A model generated the notes under the pieces. That model ran no database searches. It was not told the origin of the DNA and saw only the letters and a program-made list of their open reading frames with translations. Of a stretch of 19,937 nt of DNA, positions 1 through 7,242 are shown piece after piece (position 1 is the first letter of the stretch; every line of letters starts with the position of its first letter). The stretch comes from Microcaldota archaeon (GTDB taxonomy: Archaea > Micrarchaeota > Micrarchaeia > Burarchaeales > JAKAKT01). Position numbers and translations under genes: made by a program. The stretch covers positions 1 to 19,937 of the forward strand of contig JAPLWU010000070.1 of NCBI GenBank assembly GCA_026396425.1, given 5' to 3'.

Positions 1-923
1 TAGTACCTGATGTGGCCCATGTCGCCGTACTCGACAGTGTCGGTGACGTAGTCGGCGCGGAGGTAGCCGCCGCCGATGAAGTTGCCGCTTATGTTCGTGT
101 CGTTGAACCTGAGGTCTATGCGCGTGACGTTGCCCCTTGACACGTTGCCAATGCACGCGGCGCCTTGCGCCGAGTCGCCCGCAATGCTCCACGCGTCCGC
201 GCGGAATCTCTCGTTCGTCGCGTTGAACTCGCCGCAGAACGTTCCGTTCACGAAAAGGCTCACGTTCGCGCCGAGGTTGGCCTCGAAGTATATTTTCTTT
301 ACTTCCGCGTCATCAGGAACTCCGCGCAGGTAGACCGTGATGTTCCCCTGGCCAACGAAGCCGCCGAAGAAAACGTATTTCGAGTCCTGCTTGCCGAATA
401 TGTTGCTCAGGTATGCCTTCGCGATGTAGCCCACGTGGGGCTGGCCTTTTGAGTAGCCGGAAACCTGCCTCCTGCTGACGACCGTCATGAAACTGCTGCC
501 GTGCGGCTCGGTGCCGAAGACGGGGTCGCCGTCTATCCTGATTTGCCAGTCGTAATTCCCGAACATGCTGCCTGCGGTCCTGTTCCCGAATATGTTGCTG
601 GTTATGTTCGAGACGAGCCCCCTGCTCAGCGAAGTGTTGGCTGCCCACAGGGCGCCGAACATGTCGATGATGTTGGCGTTCATGTCGCTCGAGTTGATGA
701 GATTTTGCTCGTAGATGGCCCTGACTTCGGGCTGGTCGCGGATGTCCCAAACGTTCGCGTAATAGAGGACGCCTATCGCGTCCTCGGAGGCGAACCTCAT
801 GCCCTCGTGGATTAATTCGGCTGAAACGGTTTCAATCGTGACGAGGGTGAAAACGGACAGGACAGTGATGACTACCAAAAGAGCGTACACTGAGTCGAGT
901 GTAAAAAATATTCCGCGCTTCAT
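1..923 (-). CDS. Exported pilin-like glycoprotein, 3' end beyond the window
   Basis: Open from ATG at 923 to the window edge (307 codons seen, no stop), so the C-terminus is missing. The N-terminus is a short basic head (MKRG) followed by a hydrophobic helix of about 20 residues beginning FFTLDSVYALLVV, resembling the class III/type IV pilin-like signal sequences of archaea. The rest is a hydrophilic extracellular-type domain with at least ten N-x-S/T sequons (for example NSS, NTS, NRT, NVS, NGT, NAT, NDT), consistent with an N-glycosylated surface protein. It is the last visible gene of a four-gene minus-strand operon: its ATG overlaps the stop of the upstream gene as ATGA, implying translational coupling. 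The globular domain is not recognised. A minor pilin or surface adhesin is an inference from the signal sequence and neighbours. Confidence 0.75.
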   Translation of the reverse strand, partial: MKRGIFFTLDSVYALLVVITVLSVFTLVTIETVSAELIHEGMRFASEDAIGVLYYANVWDIRDQPEVRAIYEQNLINSSDMNANIIDMFGALWAANTSLSRGLVSNITSNIFGNRTAGSMFGNYDWQIRIDGDPVFGTEPHGSSFMTVVSRRQVSGYSKGQPHVGYIAKAYLSNIFGKQDSKYVFFGGFVGQGNITVYLRGVPDDAEVKKIYFEANLGANVSLFVNGTFCGEFNATNERFRADAWSIAGDSAQGAACIGNVSRGNVTRIDLRFNDTNISGNFIGGGYLRADYVTDTVEYGDMGHIRY

Positions 924-2167
924 TTCCAAACAACCAGGTTGAGGTTTATTATCTGCCTGTCCTCGCCCTCGAGGAGCACCATGCGCCTGACATTGACGGC
1001 TTCCTCGGCGTCAACGGGCTCCTCGCCGAAGACGACGCGCTCGCCGACGAGGTTGAGCGCCTCGTCGATTGTCTGCCCGCCGTCGAATGAGGCGAGGGGG
1101 TCAAGCGTTCCAATGTAATACACTGTGCCCCAGCCGTAGCCCCACTTGCAGAACAGGCAGCGCGTATGATCCGTCTGGTTGGCCACGTAGGTCTTTATCT
1201 CGGCGTCCCCGGCCTCCTGGTAGACGTACCAGTTGACCACCTCGCTCGCGTGCAGCTGCGGGTTGGCCGCAGGTTTCACGTACCTGAAAAGGTAGTCCTC
1301 CTCGACGAGGTCGAAGTCCGCAGCTAGCGCGTGCCTGTCCATGTGGACCGAGAAGTTGTAGTCCACCACGTTGTTGCCCGCGGTCGGGGAGTTGGATTTC
1401 ACGACGAGGATGCCGCCCCTGTTGAGGAATTCCTGCAGGCCGGTTATGTTGAGCCAAGAATTGGGCAGGTTGGGCTCCTCTATTATAATAGTCCTGTACT
1501 GCGTCTGGTTGTTTATTGTGAAGTTAAACATCTGCTCGGAAGTAAAGCCCTCGGTGAACGCGCTGTAGTAATACCTCCCGTCGTAATCGGTCATGTCGAA
1601 AGTCGCGCCGGTGTTCGCGTCGTAGAAATCGTAAACGGCTCCCGAGCCGTTGAGGTATTCGAGAATCCTGATGTTGGCCGGGCCGTTAGAGTTTGCGTAA
1701 TACGCAATCGGGCTCCTCACGATTCCGGTCGTGACGTTGTAGCCGAGATAGTCGTAGGCCGTCAGGTAGACCTCGTAGTTGGCGAGCCGCATCTTGCTCT
1801 TGGTTTCGATATACCGCGGAACGTCGTTGTCCAAATCTATGAATACCGAGACTTTCTTCAGGTCAAGAACGTGCTCGTCCTTCGCGAGGCCTATCGCGCC
1901 GACCGAGCCTATGTCGTTGAGGTCGCTGAGGTTCTCCCAGTTGTCGGGATTCCCCGCGCTCCTTATGAGCGCATCCGAAACGGACATGGATATGGACTGC
2001 ATGTCGCGCCTTCTCTCGACATCCTGGACCTGCGAGTCTATGTTGGTCCATATGGTTATGATTGTGAGCAGGAGAGCAACGAAAACCGCGAGGCTCAGCA
2101 TGAAGTCCGTTGTCAGAAGCTGCCCCTTCCTGTTCGCGGAGCAGGACCTTATTGCTTTATTTGACAA
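920..2167 (-). CDS. Large exported protein with pilin-like N-terminus
   Basis: About 415 residues. Near the N-terminus the sequence RKGQLLTTDFMLSLAVFVAL matches the archaeal class III signal pattern (basic residue, GQ, short polar segment, acidic residue, then a hydrophobic helix). The remainder is a mixed extracellular domain with many sequons, a segment ITGLQEFLNRGGILVV that looks like a Rossmann-like strand-helix element, and a CLFC pair near residue 337. Start choice: TTG codons lie at 2173 and 2167. The motif GGGGTGA at 2180-2174 is spaced properly only for 2167, so I use that. The start overlaps the end of the upstream gene and the stop overlaps the next start, so the four genes are probably one transcript. 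Function unknown beyond being a likely surface or pilus-associated protein. Confidence 0.75.
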   Translation of the reverse strand: MSNKAIRSCSANRKGQLLTTDFMLSLAVFVALLLTIITIWTNIDSQVQDVERRRDMQSISMSVSDALIRSAGNPDNWENLSDLNDIGSVGAIGLAKDEHVLDLKKVSVFIDLDNDVPRYIETKSKMRLANYEVYLTAYDYLGYNVTTGIVRSPIAYYANSNGPANIRILEYLNGSGAVYDFYDANTGATFDMTDYDGRYYYSAFTEGFTSEQMFNFTINNQTQYRTIIIEEPNLPNSWLNITGLQEFLNRGGILVVKSNSPTAGNNVVDYNFSVHMDRHALAADFDLVEEDYLFRYVKPAANPQLHASEVVNWYVYQEAGDAEIKTYVANQTDHTRCLFCKWGYGWGTVYYIGTLDPLASFDGGQTIDEALNLVGERVVFGEEPVDAEEAVNVRRMVLLEGEDRQIINLNLVVWK

Positions 2168-2594
2168 ATCCAATCACCCCGCCAGTGTTCCTTATCTGGT
2201 TGCTGCCTTTCGTCAGGTTGCCGACCCCGGTCACGTTTGAAGTGAGGATTGGCGTTATGTGGTCGCCGCCGTCCCACGAGACCCTGGCGAACTGCTCCCA
2301 CGTCGAGACGTTCACCGTGTAGTTGGCATTGCCGGCGAGGAACTGCGGTAGCGAGAAGTTGTGGGAATAGCCGTCGCCAACGATGACGGCGGTGTTTATC
2401 TCAGTCGAGACGAGCTCGGCCACGCGCTTGCCGTCCATGCTGAGCCGCTGGTAGTAGATGAACTCGCTCCTGTTCCTCTCTATGATGGAAACTATGGCGA
2501 ATATTACGATGAGGACCCCGACGAGCACGAACATCTCGACCGCGACCTGGCCCATTTTCGAACCGCGCTTCGTCATTGCCTGCCCTTTTTTCAA
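2157..2594 (-). CDS. Small pilin-like protein (class III signal sequence)
   Basis: About 145 residues with a strong archaeal pilin-like N-terminus: a basic head, then MGQVAVEMFVLVGVLIVIFA, where GQ, the polar VAVE stretch and the hydrophobic helix match class III signal peptides processed by EppA/PibD-type prepilin peptidases. The mature domain is short, with sequons NFS, NYT, NVS and NVT. Several starts are possible: GTG at 2603 (overlapping the upstream stop as GTGA), TTG at 2594 and ATG at 2576. GGTGA at 2604-2600 is well spaced for TTG 2594, which is why it is preferred. It is the second gene of the operon and overlaps genes on both sides. A pilin or pilin-like assembly component is likely; the exact role cannot be read from sequence. 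Confidence 0.75.
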   Translation of the reverse strand: MKKGQAMTKRGSKMGQVAVEMFVLVGVLIVIFAIVSIIERNRSEFIYYQRLSMDGKRVAELVSTEINTAVIVGDGYSHNFSLPQFLAGNANYTVNVSTWEQFARVSWDGGDHITPILTSNVTGVGNLTKGSNQIRNTGGVIGFVK

Positions 2595-2599
2595 GCGAG

Positions 2600-3037
2600 T
2601 CACCCCTCGGTGATGTTCACCATGTTGAGGCCCCCGACGCGGACTGCCTCGACCGAGATTTTGTGGGTCCCGCCAACCTTGCCCCCGGTTTCAAAGCTTC
2701 CGTCGCTCGTCAGGGGCCCGAGCGTTTCGGCGTAAACGTCGGTCGTGCCGCCGTAGGTGTAAACCCTTATGGTTATCTCCCTTCCGGATATCATTATGTT
2801 GTCAACGGTGTCGGGCATCGTGATGTAGACCGAGAATTTGGCCGGCGGCCCCTGCACGTATACGGCGTCTGCCGCCTCGGCAATCTTCGTCACCGCGTGC
2901 TTGGCATAGGCCACCCTGAGCTCGGTGGTCGTGCTGCCTATCGTGAAAGTAGTCTGGGCCCAGAGCACGAGGAGGACTACGAGCATGAAGCCGATGATTA
3001 TTATGTACTCGGTTGTGATTTGGCCCCTCCGCATCAT
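2600..3037 (-). CDS. Small pilin-like protein, first gene of the pilin operon
   Basis: 145 residues. The N-terminus MMRRGQITTEYIIIIGFMLV is a textbook class III signal sequence: basic residues, GQ, polar TTE (with the Glu expected at position +5 of type IV pilins), then a long hydrophobic helix. The C-terminal part is a small, probably beta-rich domain. ATG is at 3037, with a second ATG at 3034 also possible. A TATA-like element at 3060-3068 lies 26 bases upstream, so this is probably a leaderless transcript and the operon promoter. The next gene starts within its stop codon. Known family roles are archaeal pili and adhesive filaments. No ATPase or platform gene is visible here, so assembly genes would have to lie elsewhere. 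Confidence 0.8.
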   Translation of the reverse strand: MMRRGQITTEYIIIIGFMLVVLLVLWAQTTFTIGSTTTELRVAYAKHAVTKIAEAADAVYVQGPPAKFSVYITMPDTVDNIMISGREITIRVYTYGGTTDVYAETLGPLTSDGSFETGGKVGGTHKISVEAVRVGGLNMVNITEG

Positions 3038-3059
3038 GTTTTGAGATTCTCGCAGTACG

Positions 3060-3068
3060 TTTATATTA
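3060..3068. promoter_or_regulatory. TATA element in divergent spacer
   Basis: TTTATATTA sits in the 33-base gap between the pilin operon (ATG 3037, minus) and the tldE-like gene (ATG 3071, plus). It is centred 26 bases from the minus-strand ATG, the usual spacing for leaderless archaeal transcription. Read on the plus strand it would give a start site near 3090, after the ATG at 3071 but before the in-frame ATG at 3101. It may therefore serve both directions. Confidence 0.55.
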
Positions 3069-3070
3069 TT

Positions 3071-4630
3071 ATGCCCGAAAGAGAAAACGACGTGGATTGG
3101 ATGGTTGAAAGAAACGAAAAAATCATCACTGGTGGTTCGAGTACTCGCGAAACAATCGGCCCGAGCGAAAGAAATGGAAAAATCATGGCTGGCGACTCGA
3201 GGGTTCGCGAAATCGCGTTTGGTGGTGCGAGGACACGCGGAACAGTCGGCTCGGACGCAGGAAACGAAAAAATAATGGTTTGTGGTTCGAGGGCTCGCGA
3301 AAACATTGTTGGTGGCTCGAGGGCTCGCGAAAACGAAAATGATGCTGGCGAAAATAATGAAAAATTCGTGGAGCTGGCCCTCGGACTTGGCGCGGATGAG
3401 GCGGAGATTTTCTTCTCGTCCGGTTTCGGATACTCAATCTCGTCGCGCGGGAGAAGCATACACTCGAAAAGCTCGTCGTTCTCGGGCGGATGGGGGGTGC
3501 GCGTGCTGAAAAAAGGGAAGCTCGGGTTTTCCTATTTCATCCGCAAGCCGGACGCGGAAAAGGCCGCATCGACCGCGATTTCAATCGCGAAATTCTCGCC
3601 GCTTACGCCATTCTCTTTTCCTTCCGCCCAGGCCTATCGGGATGCCTCTTCCTTCGATCCGCAAATCGCGGGGCTGACTCCGGACTCCGCATCGCAAATG
3701 TTCGCGAAGGCCCTGCGCTCGTTCCCGCCCGCCTCGAAGCCAACGGAATGCGCCCTCGGCTGGGGCGAAGGGCATATGGCGCTGGCAAACTCGAACGGGC
3801 TGCACGCCGAGGAGCGCTCCACCTCCATTTCGTTTTACGCGCAGGCCGAATCCGACGGGGCGGCGGGCTACTGCTCCCAATCCTCGCAGAAGATTTTCGG
3901 GCTTGAGCCGATTGCTGGGAGGGCGGGCTCGTTGGCAGTGCAGATGCGCTCGCCCGCAAAGCAGGAGCAGGGAAAGGAGCACGTCATATTCGAGAGGGAC
4001 GCGCTCCATTCGCTTATCTCTTCCTTCCTGATTCCGGCGCTCGATGGCGACTCTGCAAGGAGGAAAACGACAAAACTCCACTCCTCGCTCGACGTGCAGA
4101 TTGCCTCGCCCGAACTCACTCTCGCTGACGACCCGCTCTCCGAAGGGGTTGACCGGTGCGCATTCGACGGCGAGGGAATCGCGTCAAAACCAAAAAAACT
4201 AATCGAGAATGGCGTTCTCGCAAATTTCCTTTTCGACTTGAGGACTGCTTCCCTCGCTCCAAAACAGCTTAGGCCGTCTCCGGGCGCGGCCTCGAGGCCG
4301 GGCTTTTCCTCGCAGGTTTCGCCTTCGCCATCAAACACCGTAATAGCGGAGGGAAAAATCGGGAATCTCGCCGGCGAGCATGCGAGCTGCCTGCGCGTGC
4401 TTTCTTTTTTCGGCTCGCACACGGCCAACGTTTTTTCAGGCGACTTTTCGGTTTCGGTCGACATCGGGTTCCAGCTGAGAAAAGGCGAAACCGTTGGGGC
4501 CGCAAGAGGATTCATTATTTCGGGCAACATTTTTGAGCTTATAAAAAATATTGAAATCGAGAAACGGGCCTCGCTCATTTACGACCTCACTTCTCCGAGG
4601 ATTGGCGCAGAGCTGACGATTTCCGCATGA
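3071..4630 (+). CDS. tldE: TldE/PmbA-like protein with repeat-rich N-terminal extension
   Basis: 519 residues from ATG 3071, or 509 from ATG 3101. From about residue 99 it matches the TldD/PmbA superfamily: an N-terminal KFVELALGLGADEAEIFF segment, and a C-terminal region GDFSVSVDIGFQLRKGETV followed by FIISGNIFELIKNI, typical of the PmbA/TldE subunit. It lacks the HExxxH zinc site found in the TldD encoded at 17569-18912, as expected for TldE, the non-catalytic partner in the TldD/TldE peptidase that trims unfolded or modified peptides. Residues 1-98 are unusual: low-complexity, charged, and built of 10-residue repeats of the type GGSRARENI. PmbA proteins normally lack this, and the normal-length domain (about 420 residues) follows it. 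The open frame upstream to 2576 is antisense to the pilin genes and is not counted. A GTG at 3368 is an alternative start that would remove the repeats. Confidence 0.8.
   Translation: MPERENDVDWMVERNEKIITGGSSTRETIGPSERNGKIMAGDSRVREIAFGGARTRGTVGSDAGNEKIMVCGSRARENIVGGSRARENENDAGENNEKFVELALGLGADEAEIFFSSGFGYSISSRGRSIHSKSSSFSGGWGVRVLKKGKLGFSYFIRKPDAEKAASTAISIAKFSPLTPFSFPSAQAYRDASSFDPQIAGLTPDSASQMFAKALRSFPPASKPTECALGWGEGHMALANSNGLHAEERSTSISFYAQAESDGAAGYCSQSSQKIFGLEPIAGRAGSLAVQMRSPAKQEQGKEHVIFERDALHSLISSFLIPALDGDSARRKTTKLHSSLDVQIASPELTLADDPLSEGVDRCAFDGEGIASKPKKLIENGVLANFLFDLRTASLAPKQLRPSPGAASRPGFSSQVSPSPSNTVIAEGKIGNLAGEHASCLRVLSFFGSHTANVFSGDFSVSVDIGFQLRKGETVGAARGFIISGNIFELIKNIEIEKRASLIYDLTSPRIGAELTISA
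3111..3340 (+). repeat. Interspersed 30-base coding repeats in tldE N-terminus
   Basis: Five 30-base copies resembling GGTGGTTCGAGGGCTCGCGA plus 10 variable bases start at 3131, 3191, 3221, 3281 and 3311. A second 20-base unit, of the type GAAACGAAAAAATCATCACT, precedes groups of them at 3111, 3171 and 3261, with a decayed copy at 3351. Ten-base linkers at 3161, 3251 and 3341 complete the pattern, so all spacings are multiples of 10 bases and copies fall 60, 90 and 90 apart. The tldE reading frame stays open throughout, and the encoded repeat is GGSRARENI-like. Confidence 0.85.
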
Positions 4631-4709
4631 GCTGGCAAACGCGCAATTGCTTCGCCGAGTATTGATGTCGGGTTGATTGTTTCAGCGTGAGCGAGCTAGA
4701 GCGCAAATG
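4620..4709 (+). repeat. Degenerate 60-base-offset copy of the tldE gene tail
   Basis: The tldE 3' end and following bases (4620-4649, TTTCCGCATGAGC...) resemble 4680-4709 (TTTCAGCGTGAGC...) without gaps at an offset of exactly 60, with about 22 of 30 bases identical by eye. The first copy contains the tldE stop codon and the second contains the equivalent TGA. The rest of the 123-base gap before the next gene holds only that gene's TATA box. Confidence 0.4.
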
Positions 4710-4723
4710 TCGAGGCGGCATAC

Positions 4724-4736
4724 TTTATTATTATTT
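4724..4736 (+). promoter_or_regulatory. TATA box of the lonB-like gene
   Basis: TTTATTATTATTT is centred about 25 bases before the GTG at 4754. No Shine-Dalgarno motif precedes that GTG, so a leaderless transcript is likely. Confidence 0.5.
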
Positions 4737-4753
4737 CCCGCCAAATCCCTTGC

Positions 4754-5887
4754 GTGAAGAATTACAAGACTACTGCGGACATAGAAGTTCCCGGCAAAAT
4801 CATAGACCAGATAGTGGGCCAGGACAGGGCTGTCGGCATCGTGAGAAAGGCCGCGAAGCAGAGGCGCAACATACTGCTAATCGGAACGCCCGGCACCGGG
4901 AAGAGCATGCTCGCCCAGGGGATGGCCGAACTCATGCCAACCGAGGAATTGGAGGACATTCTCGTTTATCCCAATGAAATAGATGAAAACAATCCCGAGG
5001 TAAGGGTTGTCAAAACGTATCCGCCCAACGAGAAGGGGAAGGAAGGGGCAAAGGAAAAGGGCAAGAACGATGGGAAGGACAAAACGAAAGTTGGCCAACA
5101 ACTGCCGCCAGGGCAGGAGAATGCCGGGCAGGCGCAGCAGACCGGGCAGGGGCCCGGGAGGGTTGGCCAGGGAAGGCGCATACTCAACGAGGCGCGCATG
5201 AGGGGGCGAATGCGGGGTGGCGGGCAGGGCAACGGCTCGCTCATGCTCATGATGCTCATGGTTTTCGTTCTCATGGCCCTCTCGTTCTCGGGCTATCTCC
5301 AGGGCGAGATGATGTGGGTCGTAGCCGCCGCGGTTCTCGGGATTTTCATACTCGCGTCCTCCTGGGGCCTCGCCTCGCAGATAACTAGGAGAGGCGGCGG
5401 GTTCGAGCAGTCGGAGCCGAAGCTAATCGTGGACAATTCGGGCAACGAAATGGCGCCCTTCATCGACGCGACGGGCTCGAAGGCAGGCGCGCTTTTCGGA
5501 GACGTGAAGCACGACCCGCTGCAGTCTTTCATGCCTAACTCACGCATATACATGACCAGCGCCGGCAGAGGCATACCAACGACGTTCGCCTCGCTCTGGA
5601 AGCAGATGCAGCTCAAATACCCCGGGCTGGTGAAAAAGGAGGAAAACGGATACGAATACATTGAAGTCCCGAAAGACGAGGAGCTTTACGTGCTGACGAT
5701 GCAAAACGGGAATCTCGAGCCGACCAGCGTTCTCTCGCTCAACAGGAGGAGTTATGCGGGAAAAATAGTTTCACTCACCACCGATTCCACCACTATTGCT
5801 ACCACTCCCGAGCACAAGATTGCCACTGAAAACGGCGGGAACGAAATATCCTCGGTTTCCGAGGGCGACGAGGTTTATTCGATATAG
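4754..5887 (+). CDS. lonB: N-terminal half of membrane LonB fused to an intein N-terminal half
   Basis: 377 residues from a leaderless-type GTG. Residues 1-257 match the N-terminal part of archaeal membrane-anchored Lon: IVGQDRAV, Walker A GTPGTGKS (44-51), ELEDILVYPN, a lysine/glycine/glutamine-rich linker (about 94-160), two hydrophobic helices (about 162-181 and 187-203), and the conserved DNSG, APFIDATG, GDVKHDPLQ stretch. Normal LonB would continue with SGGL, Walker B and the Ser-Lys protease domain. Instead, from Ser258, the sequence SFMPNSRIYMTSAGRGIPTT resembles intein block A, and TTIATTPEHKIATENGG (T351, H354) with EGDEV (370-374) resembles block B, after which there is a stop. No Lon sequence follows in any frame before rfcL. 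The domain inventory is seen directly; the split-intein reading is inference. A truncated pseudogene is the alternative, but the frame is intact and the end is clean. Confidence 0.85.
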   Translation: MKNYKTTADIEVPGKIIDQIVGQDRAVGIVRKAAKQRRNILLIGTPGTGKSMLAQGMAELMPTEELEDILVYPNEIDENNPEVRVVKTYPPNEKGKEGAKEKGKNDGKDKTKVGQQLPPGQENAGQAQQTGQGPGRVGQGRRILNEARMRGRMRGGGQGNGSLMLMMLMVFVLMALSFSGYLQGEMMWVVAAAVLGIFILASSWGLASQITRRGGGFEQSEPKLIVDNSGNEMAPFIDATGSKAGALFGDVKHDPLQSFMPNSRIYMTSAGRGIPTTFASLWKQMQLKYPGLVKKEENGYEYIEVPKDEELYVLTMQNGNLEPTSVLSLNRRSYAGKIVSLTTDSTTIATTPEHKIATENGGNEISSVSEGDEVYSI

Positions 5888-5926
5888 TTTTTGATTGACG
5901 GACATGGCGAGCGGGGGAATTTGCTC

Positions 5927-5934
5927 CATATAAT
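5927..5934 (+). promoter_or_regulatory. TATA box of rfcL
   Basis: CATATAAT is centred 28 bases before ATG 5959. This supports ATG 5959 over the TTG at 5938 and shows rfcL has its own promoter after the truncated lonB. Confidence 0.55.
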
Positions 5935-5958
5935 TTTTTGGGGGGAAGAGGCGAACTA

Positions 5959-7206
5959 ATGCTCTGGGCGGACAAATACGCGCCGAGAAGGCTCTCGCAG
6001 ATTGTCGGAAATTCCGATTTGGTAGAGGAGGTCAGGCGATGGGCGCTTGACTGGGAGAGGGGGGTGAGGGGCCAGCCGATTCTCCTGTCGGGCCCGCCCG
6101 GCACGGGCAAGACGAGCATACCGCTGGCGCTTGCCGAGGAGATGGGGTGGGAACTGCTCCAGACGAACGCGAGCGACATCAGGAACGAGAAGTCGGTCGA
6201 GCGCATTTCCGGAATGGCCGCTTGCACCGCGTCCCTTTCCGGCAACAGGAAGCTCATACTGCTCGACGAGGCAGACGGGCTCTCAAGGGGGGACAGGGGA
6301 GGCGCCTCCGCAATCTACGAGATGATAAAGTCGGCGCAGCAGCCAATCATAATAACCGCCAACGATGAATACGCCGGCGGGCTCGCGACGCTGAGAACTT
6401 CGAGCAAGAGCCTCAAGCTCAGGCGCGTGAATTCGCGCTCGATTGCGGCGCATCTCAAGAAAATAGCTGCGAGCGAAGGCGTGGCGCTCGGTGATGAAGC
6501 CGCATCCTCCATAGCCGAGGAGAGCAACGGGGACATGCGCTCGGCCATAACCGACTTGCAGTGCCTCGCTTCTGGAAAGAAAGAGTTGAACTCCGCAAAC
6601 ATTGGCTACCGCGATAGGGAAATTGGGATTTTCGATGCGGTTCGCGAGGTTTTCAAGGCGAATGATTTCGAGACTGCCCGCCGCGCATCGCGGGGGGTGG
6701 AAGTCGACAGGGACATGTTCTTCAACTGGATTGACGAGAACGTGGCAGCGGAGTACACGCGGCCCGAGGACATGGCAAGGGCGTACGACATGCTCTCCCG
6801 CGCAGACATTTTCCGCGGGAGGATTATGAGGAAGCAGTATTGGGGCCTTCTCAGGTATTTCGGCGACCTCTCGACCGCGGGCGTGGCGCTCGCAAAGGAG
6901 GAGCCCTACCACAAGTTCGTCAAGTATAATTTTCCTTCCATAATTCGCAAGCTTTCCGCCTCGCGCGCCCGCCGCCAGAAGACGAAGGAAGTGCTGCTGA
7001 AAATCGGCGCGGTCCTCCACGAGTCCTCGCGCGATTCCGCCATTTACCTCCCGCTCGTGAAGGAGCTTCTGAAAAAAGACGAATCGGGCGCGCTGGCGCG
7101 GCGTTTCAAGTTCACCGGCGAGGACGCCGCATTCATGCTCGGAAAAAGGCCGTCAGCGAAAGGGGCAGCCGGGGAAAAGCCGGCCAAGGGCAGGAAGAAG
7201 GGTTAA
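5959..7206 (+). CDS. rfcL: Replication factor C large subunit (clamp loader)
   Basis: 415 residues. RFC-L works with RFC-S to open and load the PCNA sliding clamp at primer-template junctions. Visible features: N-terminal WADKYAPRRLSQIVGN, Walker A GPPGTGKT (45-52), NASDIRN, Walker B LLDEADG (101-107), and sensor 1 region IIITANDEY (about 130-138), in the expected order, followed by the helical collar region. The C-terminus is a short lysine/glycine-rich tail (KPAKGRKKG), and I see no clear PCNA-interacting QxxLxxFF-type motif, which many archaeal RFC-L proteins carry. Its length is at the short end for the family. The start at 5959 is set by the TATA spacing and by the family N-terminus MLWADKY. 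Confidence 0.93.
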   Translation: MLWADKYAPRRLSQIVGNSDLVEEVRRWALDWERGVRGQPILLSGPPGTGKTSIPLALAEEMGWELLQTNASDIRNEKSVERISGMAACTASLSGNRKLILLDEADGLSRGDRGGASAIYEMIKSAQQPIIITANDEYAGGLATLRTSSKSLKLRRVNSRSIAAHLKKIAASEGVALGDEAASSIAEESNGDMRSAITDLQCLASGKKELNSANIGYRDREIGIFDAVREVFKANDFETARRASRGVEVDRDMFFNWIDENVAAEYTRPEDMARAYDMLSRADIFRGRIMRKQYWGLLRYFGDLSTAGVALAKEEPYHKFVKYNFPSIIRKLSASRARRQKTKEVLLKIGAVLHESSRDSAIYLPLVKELLKKDESGALARRFKFTGEDAAFMLGKRPSAKGAAGEKPAKGRKKG

Positions 7207-7242
7207 TATTCTACTTTCGGCATAATAAATGCAGGTGATTTG

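Noticed and set aside
1331..2164. 277-codon plus-strand frame opposite the large pilin-like gene
   Set aside because: It is a by-product of GC-rich codon use on the opposite strand, without start signals or family similarity; the minus-strand gene has a class III signal and operon overlaps.
2576..3070. Upstream extension of the tldE frame by 165 codons
   Set aside because: It is antisense to the well-supported pilin-like genes, passes through the TATA element and shows no family similarity.
3130..3150. tRNA T-loop-like GGTTCGAG
   Set aside because: No acceptor, anticodon or D arms can be drawn around it; it is part of the coding repeat.
3131..3340. CRISPR array (30-base repeats)
   Set aside because: Copies are imperfect, partly adjacent, joined by related rather than unique spacers, and keep a coding frame open; no cas genes are present.
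3868..4578. 236-codon minus-strand frame opposite tldE
   Set aside because: The plus-strand frame carries the TldE C-terminal signatures; the antisense frame is low-complexity and Ser/Pro-rich.
5885..5958. Frameshift that would continue the Lon/intein reading frame
   Set aside because: None of the three forward frames after the stop gives intein or Lon sequence, and the 71-base gap holds the rfcL promoter.
6283..7020. 245-codon minus-strand frame opposite rfcL
   Set aside because: rfcL is firmly identified on the plus strand; this frame has no recognisable features.
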